From Platynereis dumerilii (Eukaryota; Annelida; Polychaeta; Phyllodocida; Nereididae), in assembly GCA_026936325.1 (NCBI GenBank), contig JAPTHN010000015.1, forward strand, positions 6,844,767 through 6,908,766: a DNA stretch of 64,000 nt, written 5' to 3'. The first letter of the stretch is position 1. Every line of letters begins with the position of its first letter. The notes under the pieces are model-generated. The model did no database searches and had not been told where the DNA came from. It worked only from the letters and a program-made list of their open reading frames with translations. A program made the position numbers and the translations under genes. Shown here in pieces: positions 1 through 11,995 of the stretch.

Positions 1-110
1 TCCTCTGAAAATGTTTACATGTAGAGTTCCCAACATGAGGTTTGAACCCATGCGGACTAAAATCTTCAGCAAAGCAGTCCTTGAACTGACTGTAACAACT
101 CAGCCGCCCA
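1..110 (-). mobile_element. tRNA-derived SINE head, cut by window edge
   Basis: On the minus strand the sequence begins with a tRNA-like A box (GGCTGAGTTGTTACAG, about 105-90) and carries a B box (GGTTCAAACCT, about 49-39). This is followed by a short body resembling the start of the bodies of the SINEs at 18732 and 30852 (a ggaac... element, then a segment ending near cattttcag). The 3' part lies beyond the left edge. It has the Pol III internal promoter layout, but the added body argues for a SINE and against a tRNA gene. Confidence 0.55.
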
Positions 111-435
111 CCTTCCTTTGTTCAAGGTTAAGTTAGTGGGAGGCTGCCTGCTTCCTGTGTTTAGCTGCCCATATTTAGTTCCTGTGCCCTTCTTCAATCC
201 TGGTTGAACCATTTTTGATTTCTTCCTTATCTTGAATGACTCATAGCTGATTCTTATTACTGAATCTTTACTAACCACTTAGTGACATTTCGGATGCCCC
301 ACCAATGTCCTAGAGACCATGACAATGTTACTGAAGAGTATGATAGTTTCTGGTGTAGGCCTAAGATTGTTGCCTGTCTTCTTTGACTGACGTCTAAGGT
401 GCTGTTTGAGTTTCTTTATCTATTATTTACTGCGC
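111..435. other. No gene seen; unclassified AT-rich spacer
   Basis: This stretch has no coding signature. Parts (near 170-260) resemble the sequence just before the F landmark of the large repeat unit (about 4560-4640, with the 'gattcttactgaatc' type motif), so it is probably an old diverged unit fragment. Confidence 0.35.
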
Positions 436-620
436 AACTTCCAGGTGGCTGGTCTCAATCGAAGTCTTCCTTCTTTATCCTGGGATCATGTCACCTGTGT
501 TTCCAGGCTCTTAAACCCAATTTCCCCTTGACCTGCTTCTGATGAAATCTTGGCAACTAATTATCTTATTTCTAATAAAACACTTGCGACTCGAAACATC
601 TGTCTAAATGTGTGCTAAGA
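436..620. repeat. Diverged fragment of the 5.8-kb unit
   Basis: It contains the 'ttccaggtggctgg' landmark followed by the 'catgtcacctgtg' and 'tttccccttgacctg' motifs. These are found in the same order at about 5790, 7635, 19107, 24834 and 27315. It shows that remnants of the large repeat reach the left edge of the window. Confidence 0.6.
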
Positions 621-1339
621 ATATCCCTGAAGGCCGCATTTATGTGTAGATTATTTTTCACTTGTAGAATTAAATTAAGAAATAATATCACAAGCCATAT
701 GGTATATGGATAGATACTGTTATAGTAATTTGTTAGAACATGAATTACCCGACCCTTTACAAATTATCATACCCTGACCACTACGGTTTCCCCTCCCTAG
801 TCTACATACAGTTTTGATTATAGATATATATATATATTCTTTTATTGACATCTTCATATGTCATTTGTAATGGGAATATAAAATATTTAAAATCAAACGA
901 TATTAATCGTATGCAATATAAACTATATACAAAACATTAATTATATATATGCAATAAATAGCTGAAATTAAAGAATGAGTAATAAAACTTTCAGATAAAA
1001 GGGCACCAAACATACCATTAAAAGAAATACAAACTAGGTTCCAGCCACCCGAATAGTAATAAAGTAAAATTGCAATTGATTAGGACCAGAGCAACAGACA
1101 TAAAAGATAACAAATATATAGATTAATTAACAATGCATGATATTTCATATTCCAGACATTATTTACAAGACAGGCATCAAATAACATTCATTGTTGCTTT
1201 AACAATGCTACAATAAAAAGAAAAAATTCTAAATAGTTCATTAAATGTTAAAATTAATTCATTTCATTACAGTGTAAATTGTAGGTTTATTATTATTTTT
1301 TTCATAATTATCGTGATTCTGTTCTTTGACCATGTGGAT
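621..1339. other. AT-rich noncoding DNA, possibly LINE 3' UTR
   Basis: Very AT-rich, with a (TA)n run near 820. No reading frame or structured RNA was recognised. It lies directly downstream, on the minus strand, of the LINE ORF2 end at 1357-1824 and may be partly the 3' UTR of that element. Confidence 0.3.
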
Positions 1340-2055
1340 GTACGAGATATGTTGCTTTAAACATCAGCCTGAAGTAAAAATTTCCCTAGTATATTTAGTA
1401 GGTCAGGTTCCTTACTTTTCATTATTGATGTAAATTTGTCAGTATCATTCAAAGACAGAAAATTGTTGATAAATTTAGTAGCTGTTGAGAACAAATTTTC
1501 CCGGAAAGATTCATTTGCAGGGCATACTATAAGGCAATGGATTTCATCCTCCACCATATTTAATGGACACTTTTCACATGTTCTATTTTCTACAGGAGTC
1601 ACTGGTTTTTGATGTCGACCTGTTTCAATTCGTAAACTATGAGAACTAGTCTGGAATCTGGCAATCTTAGTTAACATCTTGCGGTTTTGTCGCAGCCTGA
1701 GATATGGCTCTAATCTACAATCAGTCTTAAAAAGTTTACAAGTCCTAGGTTTTGATTGTTGTGTACTATTGTTTATTGATATGAATAATTGTTCCTGTTC
1801 TAATTCGTAAAGTTTTAATTTCACCTTTCTACAAATACTGTTGATTGTTAAGTTTGTATTGTTACTGGTTTCATATTCAATATTACAGGTGCTTAAAATG
1901 TTTTTTACTTACTGAACCAATTAGTTTCATTAGCTCTGTTCATATGAGCATCTTTCTGAATTTGTAAACATCTCCTTAACACGATGCCATCTGGTGCATC
2001 TTCTAATCTCATCCAATAATTATAGAGCGAGCATTCTTCTGATCCACACTGGAAA
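1340..2055 (-). mobile_element. LINE (non-LTR retrotransposon) 3' fragment
   Basis: The minus strand holds the C-terminal part of a LINE ORF2. A 5' portion (about 2050-1880) reads as a related peptide in a different register from the 155-codon frame that follows. The copy is 5'-truncated with no endonuclease or reverse transcriptase core, so it is dead. The right edge is where the LINE-like peptide stops and diverged unit sequence begins. Confidence 0.6.
1357..1824 (-). pseudogene. LINE ORF2 C-terminal zinc-knuckle region (partial)
   Basis: 155 codons. The central part has the arrangement common at the C-terminus of invertebrate non-LTR retrotransposon ORF2: a Leu/Arg-rich run (YLRLRQNRKMLTKIARFQTS), then SLRIETGRH, then a Cys/His knuckle with two Cys in CEKCP and a downstream H...C in EDEIHCLIVCP. 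In the family this knuckle lies after the reverse transcriptase domain and is thought to bind nucleic acid. The frame ends at a natural stop, so the C-terminus looks intact, but everything upstream is missing. It is a retroposed remnant and not a host gene. It is a different family from the copy at 6423-7046, which has the same layout with different residues. Confidence 0.6.
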
Positions 2056-2059
2056 AGCT

Positions 2060-5000
2060 GAAGATGTTTTGGAGAGCCAATGTCATTGAATGTGCCAGGT
2101 TGGCATTATTACATGATGTAGGGAAGACATTCAAGACAATCATTCATCCTATTCTTCTACTTACTTTAGTTGCTCAGCATGTTCTTTCATGGTCGTTCAG
2201 CTTGAGTAGGTGTTATCATCCTGTTTTATCTAAAGCTGCAAAATTAATCGGATTCCTTTTGTTTTCATACCAAGTCTGTTTTGCACTGGTTATAAATTCA
2301 CTCTTTATTCTTTTTTCAACATATGAGGCTTATGAGCAGAACTTAGTAAAAGGGAGTGGAGCGACATTTTGCATAAAAGCTCCATTTATAACTTCAAAGA
2401 CCACTATCTGCTGTATATCTATTAATGGCTGTATAATATATAATGGCACATTTCTGTGTACGGCATACATCTTGATAACGAGCATTTTCTGCTTCCTTTA
2501 CATTTCATGTATTCAGTGTGAGTAGCAGCCTTTTTAGTCCCTTCGTAATAAAGCCAGTGTTCCGTGCTGCGATGTATTTCTTGCATTTTGAGATTTTTGT
2601 TAACAATAAAAATAAAACTTCCATTGTCAGGAGCAATAAGGATGAATATTGGCATCCATCTGGTGTATGATTTGAGGCATTTTGAGAATACCATAGATTC
2701 CAATTTTTCAGGATCTCGCTTCTTGCCTAAATTTTTCAGCGTTGAATATGGCTCAAAATGACAAGACCACCAAAATTATTATTATTGCGTCTTAAATTGC
2801 ATTACATAACATAGTTGTTGGCGTTCAGAATCCAATGAGAGAAATAGTGAATGTTCTATCAATCGGAAGTTTCCTAAAATTACTTTAAATAACTGCACTA
2901 CCGTAATATGGGGTGAATCGGGACACTGGGGTGAATCGGGACAGAACAGGAAAACGTTCTATTTGCTAAAAAAAAAGTTACTTCTAATTGCCTCAGGAAT
3001 TTGATTTTTGGCACATGTATAGTACACATATCATCGCATATTGTGATGTAATTTTATATTTCTAACTGCAGGCACTGAGGAGCTGCAGCACCTGAAAGTT
3101 GGCCTGCCGAAATGAAATTTTTACATGCTAGTCAAAAACTTTGCCTGTGCCATAAAAAGGACTACTACTACAGCAACCAAACTTGCAGTAAACTTTAAAA
3201 TCAGTTTAAAATGGTTGTCGGGGACCATAATTACAGACTGGATGTGGGATGACGTACGTTTGGTCCTGGGTTCAGATCCAGGTCAATGGCAAAGTTTCAA
3301 GATTTACCCAAAAAACCCTACTAATTTTCATTTGAGTGTACTAGCGTGGCTTTTTAATTAATATTATTGAACCTGGCATCATTTAGAGTGGATTTAGTCT
3401 AGAATTACCAATTACTAGAATTTTTTTTATAAAACCGATTTTTTAATTATTTTTCTGTAATTTATTGTATTTTTAAAATATGCATATTATCAATGAAATT
3501 AATTTCAGATTTTCCTCAAACAATTTTTTTGGCTTCCAGAACATGTTTTCTAATATTTATTCACAACTAGCAGTCACTCAAAGAAGGTAGAGAGTATTGA
3601 TTGTGAAGATAATGGACTGTCCCGATTCACCCCAAAGTAAGGGGTGAATTGGGACAGTGGTTTTCTGGGCCTTGATCATTGGAAATTTAAGATATCACTT
3701 GAAGCTCCAGGGGTTAGTTAGACCTTTTGCTTGGACACAATTTGACACCATATTTTGACTTCTGGGTTGATTTGTGGCCATTCTATCACAGAAAAAAGGC
3801 CAAAACTGTCCCGATTCACCCCATATTACGGTACAAGTATAAGCTTTTAAATAAATCACTGTAAGCTATAAGCTTTTAAAAATATCATTCTTGGTCAACT
3901 AGCGATTTTCTCTCAATTAAAGCTAAAAATTCATATTCAAATTTTCAAGACTACCCTTGGTCAGTGGCTATGGAAAATGATACGCTAAGCAGCATAATCA
4001 ACAACGAAATATTTTTATTTGCAGGCACTTAATTTGTTATGAACAGCATTTATTTTTCTCATTGTGTTGCAGTTTTAGTTAATAAGTTTTAGGATACTTC
4101 ATGAGTGTTGTTCAAAACTTAATTGCCTCCTGAAGTTGAACAAGCAGAAAGCTGTCCATTTGGTATTTCTGTGGTTTGCATGCAGTTGAAATAACACTCT
4201 TGGACGTCAGAAAGTCAGCAGTCATAGTATATCCCTATCTGCAGTTTCACCATAAGCCAAAGGCTGTGATCTTAGATGTCCTGATTCGCCATGTCCAGTA
4301 AAACATGTTATCAGTGCTGTCCTGGCTGGTAGCAAGTTAGCAGCCTGCCACAGTAGTGCCTAAGTGGAGACTTGCTTAATAAAATGCTTCTGGATCCTTA
4401 GCGACAAGCTACAGATAGGTAGGATGTAAAACTGATCCTGTCGCCATTTTGCCAGGCCATTACGGGGAACGTAGGGGCCTGGTAGGGCTATTGGGTGTTT
4501 AGCAGACCTTGTACATTGGTCTGCCTGATTGCAAGAGGCCGTCAGCTTCCCCCTCTTTTATGTTACCAGCTTGTATCATTCCTGAATCCTTGTTGAAACT
4601 TAGGGTTTCTGTCTTAATCATGACTGATTCTTACTGAATCATGATTCCTGACTGCCCAGTTTGTGAACTGGTTACTATTTCTGATGTCAGGCAATATGCA
4701 AGCACGGATGATTAAGTCCATTGTGCAAGAACCATAGAAAATGTCTGGAGGAAAGATGCCTTTCTTCCTTGACCTCCTTGTCAATATCAAAAGTTATTAT
4801 CAGCAAACTTCCCTCAATCAACTTCCCATTTCTCCAGCAATTTGTCACAAGCAATCATCTCTTCAAAAGGTCCTTTTGTCGAGCGTGTAACAGTTCAAGA
4901 TAATTTGGGAGTTCGACTTGAGTCAAACCAAAGTCAAGCCAGAGTCAAGCCAAGTGGGTATCTTACTCCTGTCCTTGGCTTGATTTGAACATTTGTCATC

Positions 5001-6404
5001 GAAATTGTTGCTGCAAGTTACTGGCTCTTTACCTTGTCACAGCTTCCTTTTCTTTTGTATCATCTTCTTCTTTGTATTCGTGATTTAAATTCAGGGTCTC
5101 TCAACATAATGTGTTGCCTTTGAACCAAATTACATTTGTTGATCGTGTTTTTCTTTCTATCTATTTCTTTTATCTCAATTCTTTTTGCTTTGTCTATTTT
5201 CTTTGCATTTGCTTGTAGTAAGGACGCCAGCCCTCAATATCTGTTTGCGCGGTTCCTCACATCCACAAAATATGGGTTTCTTTTGGGTACTTCTATGTGC
5301 TTCTATTGATTATAATAAACTGTTTGGTACTTTTCTATTTAGGTTCATTTGTTTCAAAGAGAGTGTTCTAAAAATGGCTCTTTCACAAGAAATTAGTTTT
5401 TCCATTTTTCGTGTTTACAGCAGATTGTGTGTGATGCTTATTTCATGCAATTTGAAAGGTTACCAACTATAAGAGTAGCTGCTTACCATGATGCAGTGTC
5501 ATTAGTGTTTTGAAGGTCAATCTAGGAAAAGTTCACTGCAGAAGCTGAATGCAGAACGTTTAAACTTTACAGCAATAGGCCTAACTGATAAACTGATTTC
5601 TCATGTAAGGGTTCGCCTCAGTTTTTCTGTTTGTTCTGTGGCTGGGAAACATTGCACTTTGCAAAATATTTATTTAGTGGATTTCACATGCAATAAAGCA
5701 TTGAGTGGCAGCAAGTGTAGCTCCATCAGAATAGGTCAGGATTGGCATCTAAGCAGCTGTTTGAGTTGCTCTATTATTCATAAGCCATCTTCCAGGTGGC
5801 TGGTCTCGATCAAGGTCTTTTTTCTTGGGACCATGTCACCTGTGTTGCCAGCCTCTTAAACCTAATTTCCCCTTGACCTTGACCTACTCGGATGAAATTG
5901 TTGGCAGCTGATTATCTTTTTCTATTGAAAGACATGTGACCATCATTCTACAAATTATCTTAGAATATACCATGTATGTGACAAACGAAGTGGCGAGATT
6001 GCATCACTTTTTGTGTGGGATTATATCACAGAATCTCTACAGCCTTCAAATATTAATTGATTATGTGTAGGTGGTTATCTATTAGTTGTGGTTTTTCACC
6101 CAATTAGGTGGGGAGTTTGGCTGTACTGTCATCTGCCTTGTTCTTCCTTTTTGGCAAGACAATTTCCTGGCACTTAGCTCCAAGAGTGGCTATTTTGGGT
6201 GCCATCCTGCTACGGTTGGGAAATAAAACCTGCTAAAAACAAGGCAAAAATATTCATCATTGAGAAAATGTCAACTTTCCCTGTATGTGTTTGATACATG
6301 ATGTATGATATAATGTCATGCATTGCTTACTGCTTTTTGCAGATCGATTGGCAGTCCATTCAAAATGATTACCATATTGCTATCTGACTGCATCACATCA
6401 TTGA
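2060..6404. repeat. Repeat unit 1 (diverged, interrupted by a MITE)
   Basis: This is the most diverged full-order copy. The 'cagcatgttc' and 'ataatggcacat' landmarks lie at 2170-2450, followed after the MITE at 2901-3831 by the 'agcagaaagctgtcc' (4144), 'gcttctggatcc' (4385), 'ccaggtggctgg' (5792) and 'ttttgcagatcgattgg' (6335) landmarks. No coding function is seen. The open frames in it are not conserved in the other copies. Confidence 0.6.
2901..3831. mobile_element. TA-flanked MITE with CCGTAATATGGGG ends
   Basis: Perfect terminal inverted repeats read CCGTAATATGGGGTGAATCG inward from both ends and are flanked by TA on each side (2899-2900 and 3832-3833). The left end repeats the 'ggggtgaatcgggaca' motif twice. 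An internal palindrome at about 3614-3661 carries the same motif again in both orientations. No transposase frame is visible, so this is a non-autonomous element. TA duplication fits a Tc1/mariner-like or similar TA-targeting family. Confidence 0.75.
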
Positions 6405-7262
6405 CAGTTATATAATGCCAGAGTGCATTCATGGGCTCGGAGACTTGCATTACAAGGCCCTAAAAATGGATATTTCAAAGTTATCAAGTTTGCCCAGGGA
6501 GTTCTGGCATGGGACAGAACAAACCAGACATTGTATGGCCGTAGGTTAGCGTCAAAGAAATTACATGAATTTTATGTTGGTAAATGGAAAAATGAAATCA
6601 ACAGAGATGAGAGTGCAAGAAATACTGGTGGCAACAAACTTCGAACTTATCGGCTGCTGAAGACGGAATATGGAACACCACAATATGTCACCCACCTACA
6701 CCTTACAAGAGTACAGCGTAGCACTCTTGCCAAGTTCCGGTGTGGAGTTGCCCCGATTCGATTGGAGACTGGGAGATTCGAAGGCCTTCCTGTTGAGATG
6801 AGACTGTGCCCTTTATGTCACTCAGAGACTGAGACCGAGACCCATGTCATTATTAAATGTAGTTTGTATGATGATCTCAGGACCCACTTATTTGGTGCTG
6901 CTTCTAATGTTTTTACAGATTTTAATAACCTACCTGATGTTGATAAACTAGTCTTTATTTTAACTAATCCCCACATGATTAAATTTGCTGCTAAAACATG
7001 CGTATCTATTCTAAAGAGATGGAGACAATGTTTATACCAACTGTGATACTGTAAATGTTTCTTTAATTGTGATATGCTTTCCTGTGATAAACCTGTTTTT
7101 AACTGATATTTTATATTTAATTTAAATGAATGAATTAAGCTTGTTTTTATGTTTGTGTATCTAGTCTCTCGTAATTCTTATAGAATGGCCTCTGTAATGT
7201 TATCTTTGTTGGTTTTTATGTCTGTAAAGAGGGTGAGACTTTAAGAAAAATATTTGAATTTG
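6405..7262 (+). mobile_element. 5'-truncated LINE, ORF2 end plus 3' tail
   Basis: Inserted in the large repeat unit. Unit sequence ('attgacagttat') runs into LINE sequence near 6405. The 3' end is a short tandem repeat of TTGAAT (about 7250-7262), after which unit sequence 'tatccactgtcaaaaggag' resumes as it does at 26950. Tandem-repeat tails in place of poly(A) are typical of several LINE clades. The 3' UTR (7047-7250) shows nothing else. Confidence 0.75.
6423..7046 (+). CDS. LINE ORF2 C-terminal fragment with Cys/His knuckle
   Basis: 207 codons, closed by a natural stop. The N-terminal half is the linker after the (missing) reverse transcriptase domain. It is followed by a run with LAKFRCGVAPIRLETGRFEG and then the knuckle CPLCH...THVIIKC, where two Cys, one His and one Cys are spaced as in LINE ORF2 C-termini. 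The layout matches the fragment at 1357-1824, but identity is low, so a different LINE family is likely. The first Met is only the first ATG after truncation. A free-standing product is not expected to be functional because endonuclease and polymerase domains are absent. No disabling change is seen inside the fragment, suggesting a fairly recent insertion. Confidence 0.65.
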   Translation: MHSWARRLALQGPKNGYFKVIKFAQGVLAWDRTNQTLYGRRLASKKLHEFYVGKWKNEINRDESARNTGGNKLRTYRLLKTEYGTPQYVTHLHLTRVQRSTLAKFRCGVAPIRLETGRFEGLPVEMRLCPLCHSETETETHVIIKCSLYDDLRTHLFGAASNVFTDFNNLPDVDKLVFILTNPHMIKFAAKTCVSILKRWRQCLYQL

Positions 7263-9054
7263 AATTTGAATATATCCACTGTCAAAAGGAGTGTTCTAAA
7301 AATAGTTATTTAAGAAAAAAAGGTTTTTCTTTCTCCCCAAAGCTATTTTGAAAGTCAATCTGGGAAGTGTTCACTGCAGCAACGAAATGCAGAATGTTTA
7401 CACCGATAATTGATTAATTGTTTCCTCGTAGAATTTTTTGCCCCAAATTTCTGTTCGTTCACAAGCTGTGAAAAATTTGCACTTTGTAATAGTCAGACAT
7501 GTGTTCAAATAATTATCATTTTTCCTTAATATTATTTAGTGGATTTCATATGCAGCACATGCAGTTCAATCAGAATAGGTCACAAATGCCACCTAAGCAG
7601 CTGTTTGAGTTTCTTTGTTATTCATAAGCCAGCTTCCAGGTGGCTAGCCTCGATCGAAGTCTTTATTCTTGGGACCACGTCACCTGTGATGCCTGCCTCT
7701 TAAACCCAATTTCCCCTTGACCTGTTTCTGATGAAATGTTTGGCAGTTGATCGTCTTGTCCTAATAAAAGTATTGCGCCCTTGACCATCTATCTAGAAAT
7801 GATCTTAGAATATATTTGACAAAAGAAGTGGAAAGATTGCTTCACTTTGTGTGTGTGATTATATCACAGAATCTCTTCAGCCTTCAAATATTAATTGATT
7901 ATGTGTAGGTGGTTATCAAATAGTTGTGGTTTTTTTACCCAATTAGGTGGAGAATTTGGCTGTCATTTGCTTTGTTCTTCCTTTTTGGCAAGACAATTTC
8001 CTGGCACTTAGCTCCAAGAGTGACTATTTTGGGTGTCATTATGCCATGGTCAGGAAATCAAGCCAACTGCAAAAATATTCTTTCATGAGGAAATATCACC
8101 TTCAGTGCATATGCAAAGGTGTTTGATTCATGGTGTATGATATAATGTCATGCATTGCTTCCGGCTTTTTGCAGATTGATTGGCGGTCCATTCAAAATAA
8201 TTTCCTTATTGCTATCTGACTGACCATATCATTGACAGTTATTTGTGAGTTTTACTGATCTTATTATCCGATGAACACCTTAAATAGTTTGAGAGTTGGC
8301 TCCACCTGTAAGGCTGTATTATTGTCATACCCTTGTCATTCTCACATGCTATTCTTACTCAATTTCCAGAAAATAAAGTGAAAACAGCGGCGTCCTGGCC
8401 AAGTTGTGGGACACTTAGACGATTATGAGCTTTTATTGATGTTCCTTTTGATCTTCCTATTAAGCATACCATGTACGTATATGCATAAAGGCAGGAAAAG
8501 GAGGAGGAAAGAAGTAACAAGAAAGACAACAGGATATTGCTTCAAAGAGCTATTTAGAAATCTGTCCAAATATCATTCATGTTATGTTTTATAAGCCTTC
8601 TTTACGTCTTGTCTCAATATAGTCTTCAGTTCAGTCTTTGCCTTGGGATGCAGTGAGATGTAAGCAGATGCTTGGATCTTATCCGTCGATCTCATTCACA
8701 CAGCACTGGAATTTCCAAATGACCAGGTTTTTTCATTTCCTATCTTAGATTGCTCTTTTTCCGCTCTGCCTTTGATTAGCTGAATAGGTTCCACACTTGT
8801 TCCCTTCATATGCTGGCAATCTATGAACAAGGACGTTATCTTATATAACCAAGAGTTAGGTCCCACCGTGGCATTACCCACCTTATGTGTTATCTGCATC
8901 TTTTCATTCTCGTATTGTACGGGATTGTATTAATCAATGCTACACACGTTTTCCTTAAGTAGTTAAGTCGTTTTACTGATATTGTGTCAATGTTGAAGAT
9001 CAGTCAGATGACTAGTTTTAGTTTTAACACAGTCAGATAACTAATGTTATTTAA

Positions 9055-9884
9055 GGTGACTCAAGCGTGGTAGTTTGATCATACAGATTTTTCTAAAATT
9101 TTGCACAGGTAGTCTATGGGACCCATACATTCCAAAAATGAGAAATAAAAAAATTTCACCGACTCGTTTGGTTGCCATGGTAACAGCATATTTGGCCTGA
9201 TGACTGCTTAAAAGTTGTAAATTGAGTTTTTCGTTATGTACCACAGAATAAAGCATTACATGCATTTGTCACACAAAAATGTCAGAAATGTCTTCCCATG
9301 GATGTAAACCAATACATTTGCAACAAATTTGAAGAAAAAGGTTAAAATACTTTTTTATTTAAGAGCTCAAAGGGCACAAACACACTAATTAATTGCAGAT
9401 TTTGCATGCATCAATTTTGGCAGTAATCAAATTTTAGGAAAACGATCATACAGATTTTTTTTAAAATTTGCATATATCATAAACAGGTTATTGACAAACA
9501 AATGTCCAAAAATAAAAAAATTTCACCAAGTCGTTTTTTAACTGCAGTACCATGACTATGCCAGTGTCAATTTAAAGAAATAAAGACAATTTTAGACACA
9601 GTTGACTGAAATTAGTTGAGAAAATTCTTTTGATAAAGATGAGAAGCTGAAACTTTGAATTAGCATAGAATAGGTGTTACTGCATTCAATAAAGAAATAA
9701 TTATGCTTCTATCTGCATTAGATCTCATTTAAATAGCAAATTACTGGCTGCCATGCTGTTAAAAAAAAGAGAGCAGAAAACGGTAACGTCACAAGTTTTT
9801 CAGGGCCTGCGGCAGTGGTGACGCTATGTTGCTAGGCAACCAGGCTGCTCAGAAGTATGTGCAGTGTACCACGATTGAGTCACC
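9055..9884. mobile_element. 830-bp TTAA-flanked non-autonomous DNA transposon
   Basis: Terminal repeats GGTGACTCAAGCGTGGTA (left) and GGTGACTCAATCGTGGTA (reverse complement of the right end) differ at one of 18 positions. Both sides carry TTAA (9051-9054 and 9885-9888). The paralogous unit near 28905-28925 has one uninterrupted TTAA at this place, which is the empty site. There is an internal partial duplication: 'gatcatacagattttt' at about 9078 and 9444, each followed by 'aaaaaaatttcacc'. No coding capacity. TTAA duplication is typical of piggyBac and Kolobok elements, but the ends do not let me choose. Confidence 0.8.
9171..9184. promoter_or_regulatory. X-box-like palindrome GTTGCCATGGTAAC
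   Basis: This matches the RFX-factor X-box consensus (GTNRCC, short spacer, RGYAAC). A second example, GTTGCTAGGCAAC, lies at 9828-9840 in the same element. Binding is inferred from motif only. Confidence 0.3.
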
Positions 9885-10379
9885 TTAACTGAACTCAAGT
9901 TGTAACATGACTACAAAATTTTTAATAGTAACCCTGTTATAAGAAAAGTTATAGGAGTTAACCATATTAGGATAGCTGTGTTAAGTGTTGATACAACCTG
10001 GTGCCGGGGAGAAGGAGTTAAGAGTCATTGTCAGAGAAAACTGCAGATTTGGTGGCGCGGGGGGGTCAGCGGATCTTGATGAAATTCGGTGGACTGAATA
10101 CTTAAATTGAAAAACTAAATTACCCCAAAGGATTTTTTTCCAGATGCATTTCCCTCTGAGCTGGAGCTATTTGAATTAATTGAGCAAATGACGGCCAATC
10201 GACAAAATTCAACTTTTTAGCATCCTGAAATTTAGACACTTCCGCTCTTCAATTTTTCGCAAAGTATCTAAGTTATGGCAATAATGTTTTACCCGTGGCA
10301 AGACTAATACTTGGAGATACTTCAGTATAAATTTCATCTCATTTGGGTTTTTCACTGAAGTTGCAGCGGACGCTGAAAC

Positions 10380-11995
10380 GGGGTCCTTTTCTCAAAATTG
10401 CCAATTTGCTGCATGCTCGGAAATAGGCAAAATATAACTGCATATTGCTAACTTGAGCATCCGTCCCTGGGTAATCTGATATAACTGTGGTAAAATATAG
10501 GCCTTGTCAACCAATATCCATAGATAAAACCGTGGTGCACTCTGTAAACTTTTTTTTTACACCATCTTGAAAATGGGGTGTTTCCAAATTTTCCAAAAAC
10601 ATGAAATTTTAACATTTTGTCCATTTCTGCTGTCCTTTTTTTCTCAAAGTAAAAAATCTATGTTATTCATTTTTTGCACATGGCATGACGTGTGCTTTGG
10701 GATACCCTAACAAACAATTCAGCTTATCTAATGTTTTAGTTAAAGCTGCAGTAGCCACTGAGCAGTGTTACTTTTCTCAAAATTGTCAAATTTCCAAATG
10801 TCTGCAAATTGGCAAAATATAACTGCATATAGCTCACTTGAGCGTGCTTTCATGGATAATCTAGGATAACTGTGTTGATATATTAGATGTATCAACCGAT
10901 TTCTTAAAATAAAACAGTGGTGCACTGTGTAAACTTTTTATTCAAAGCATCTTGAATACTGTGTGTTTCCGCATTTTCAAAAAAATATTAGATTTTAACA
11001 TTTGGCCATTTCAGCGAAATATAACAGCATATAGCTGACTTGAACATCCCTTCATGGCTAATCTGGTATAACTATGTTGAAATATAAGATGCATCAACCG
11101 ATTTCCAAAAATAAAACAATGGTGCACATTGTAAACTTTTTATTCACACCATCTTGAATATCGGGTGTTTCCGTATTTAAAAAAAAACGTTAAATTTCAA
11201 TATTTGGCCATTTCAGCGAAATATAACTGCATACTTTTAACTTGAGCATCCATTCATGGGTTATCTAGTATAATTGTGTTGAAATATAAGATGTATCAAC
11301 CAATTTCCAAAAATAAAACAATGGTGCACTGTGTAAACTTTTTATTCACACCATCTTGAATATTGGGTGTTTCTGCATTTTCAAAAAAATATTAAATTTT
11401 AGCATTTGGCCATTTCATCAAAATATAACAACATATAGCTGACTTGAACATCCCTTCATGGCTAATCTGGTATAACTATGTTGAAATATAAGATGTATCA
11501 ACCAATTTCCAAAAATAAAACAGTGGTGCACTGTGTAAACTTTTTATTCACATCATCTTGAATATTGGTTGTTTCAGCATTTTCAATAAAACGTTAAATT
11601 TCAATATTTGGCCATTTCAGCTAAATATAAACTGCAAACAGCTAACTTGAGCATCCATTCATGGGTTATCTAGTATAATTGTGTTGAAATATAAGATGTA
11701 TCAACCAATTTCCAAAAATAAAACAATGGTGCACATTGTAAACTTTTTATTCACACTATCTTGAATATAGGGTGTTTCCGCATTTTCAAAAAACATTAGA
11801 TTTCAATATTTGGCCATTTCACCGAAATATAACTGCATACAGCTAACATTGAGCATCCATTCATGGGTTATCTAGTATAAGTGTGTTGAAATAAAAGATG
11901 CATCAACCAATTTCCAAAAATAAAACAATGGTGCACTCTGTAAATTTTGTATGCACAGTGCCTTGGAAAAAGTGTGTTTCGGCATTTTTAAAAAA
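10380..11995. repeat. ~203-bp tandem repeats inside the TTAA element
   Basis: The motif 'ggtgcac...gtaaactttt' recurs at about 10532, 10918, 11120, 11324, 11526, 11729 and 11932. The last six are 202-204 bp apart, and the first interval is about twice that. Each unit also contains 'aaatataa', 'cttgagcatcc' and 'tatcaaccaatttcc' motifs in fixed order. Confidence 0.8.

Noticed and set aside
8696-8899. 67-codon minus frame nearly identical at 28380-28583
   Set aside because: Similarity reflects recent duplication of the whole segment; the equivalent region near 20640-20790 does not keep the frame.
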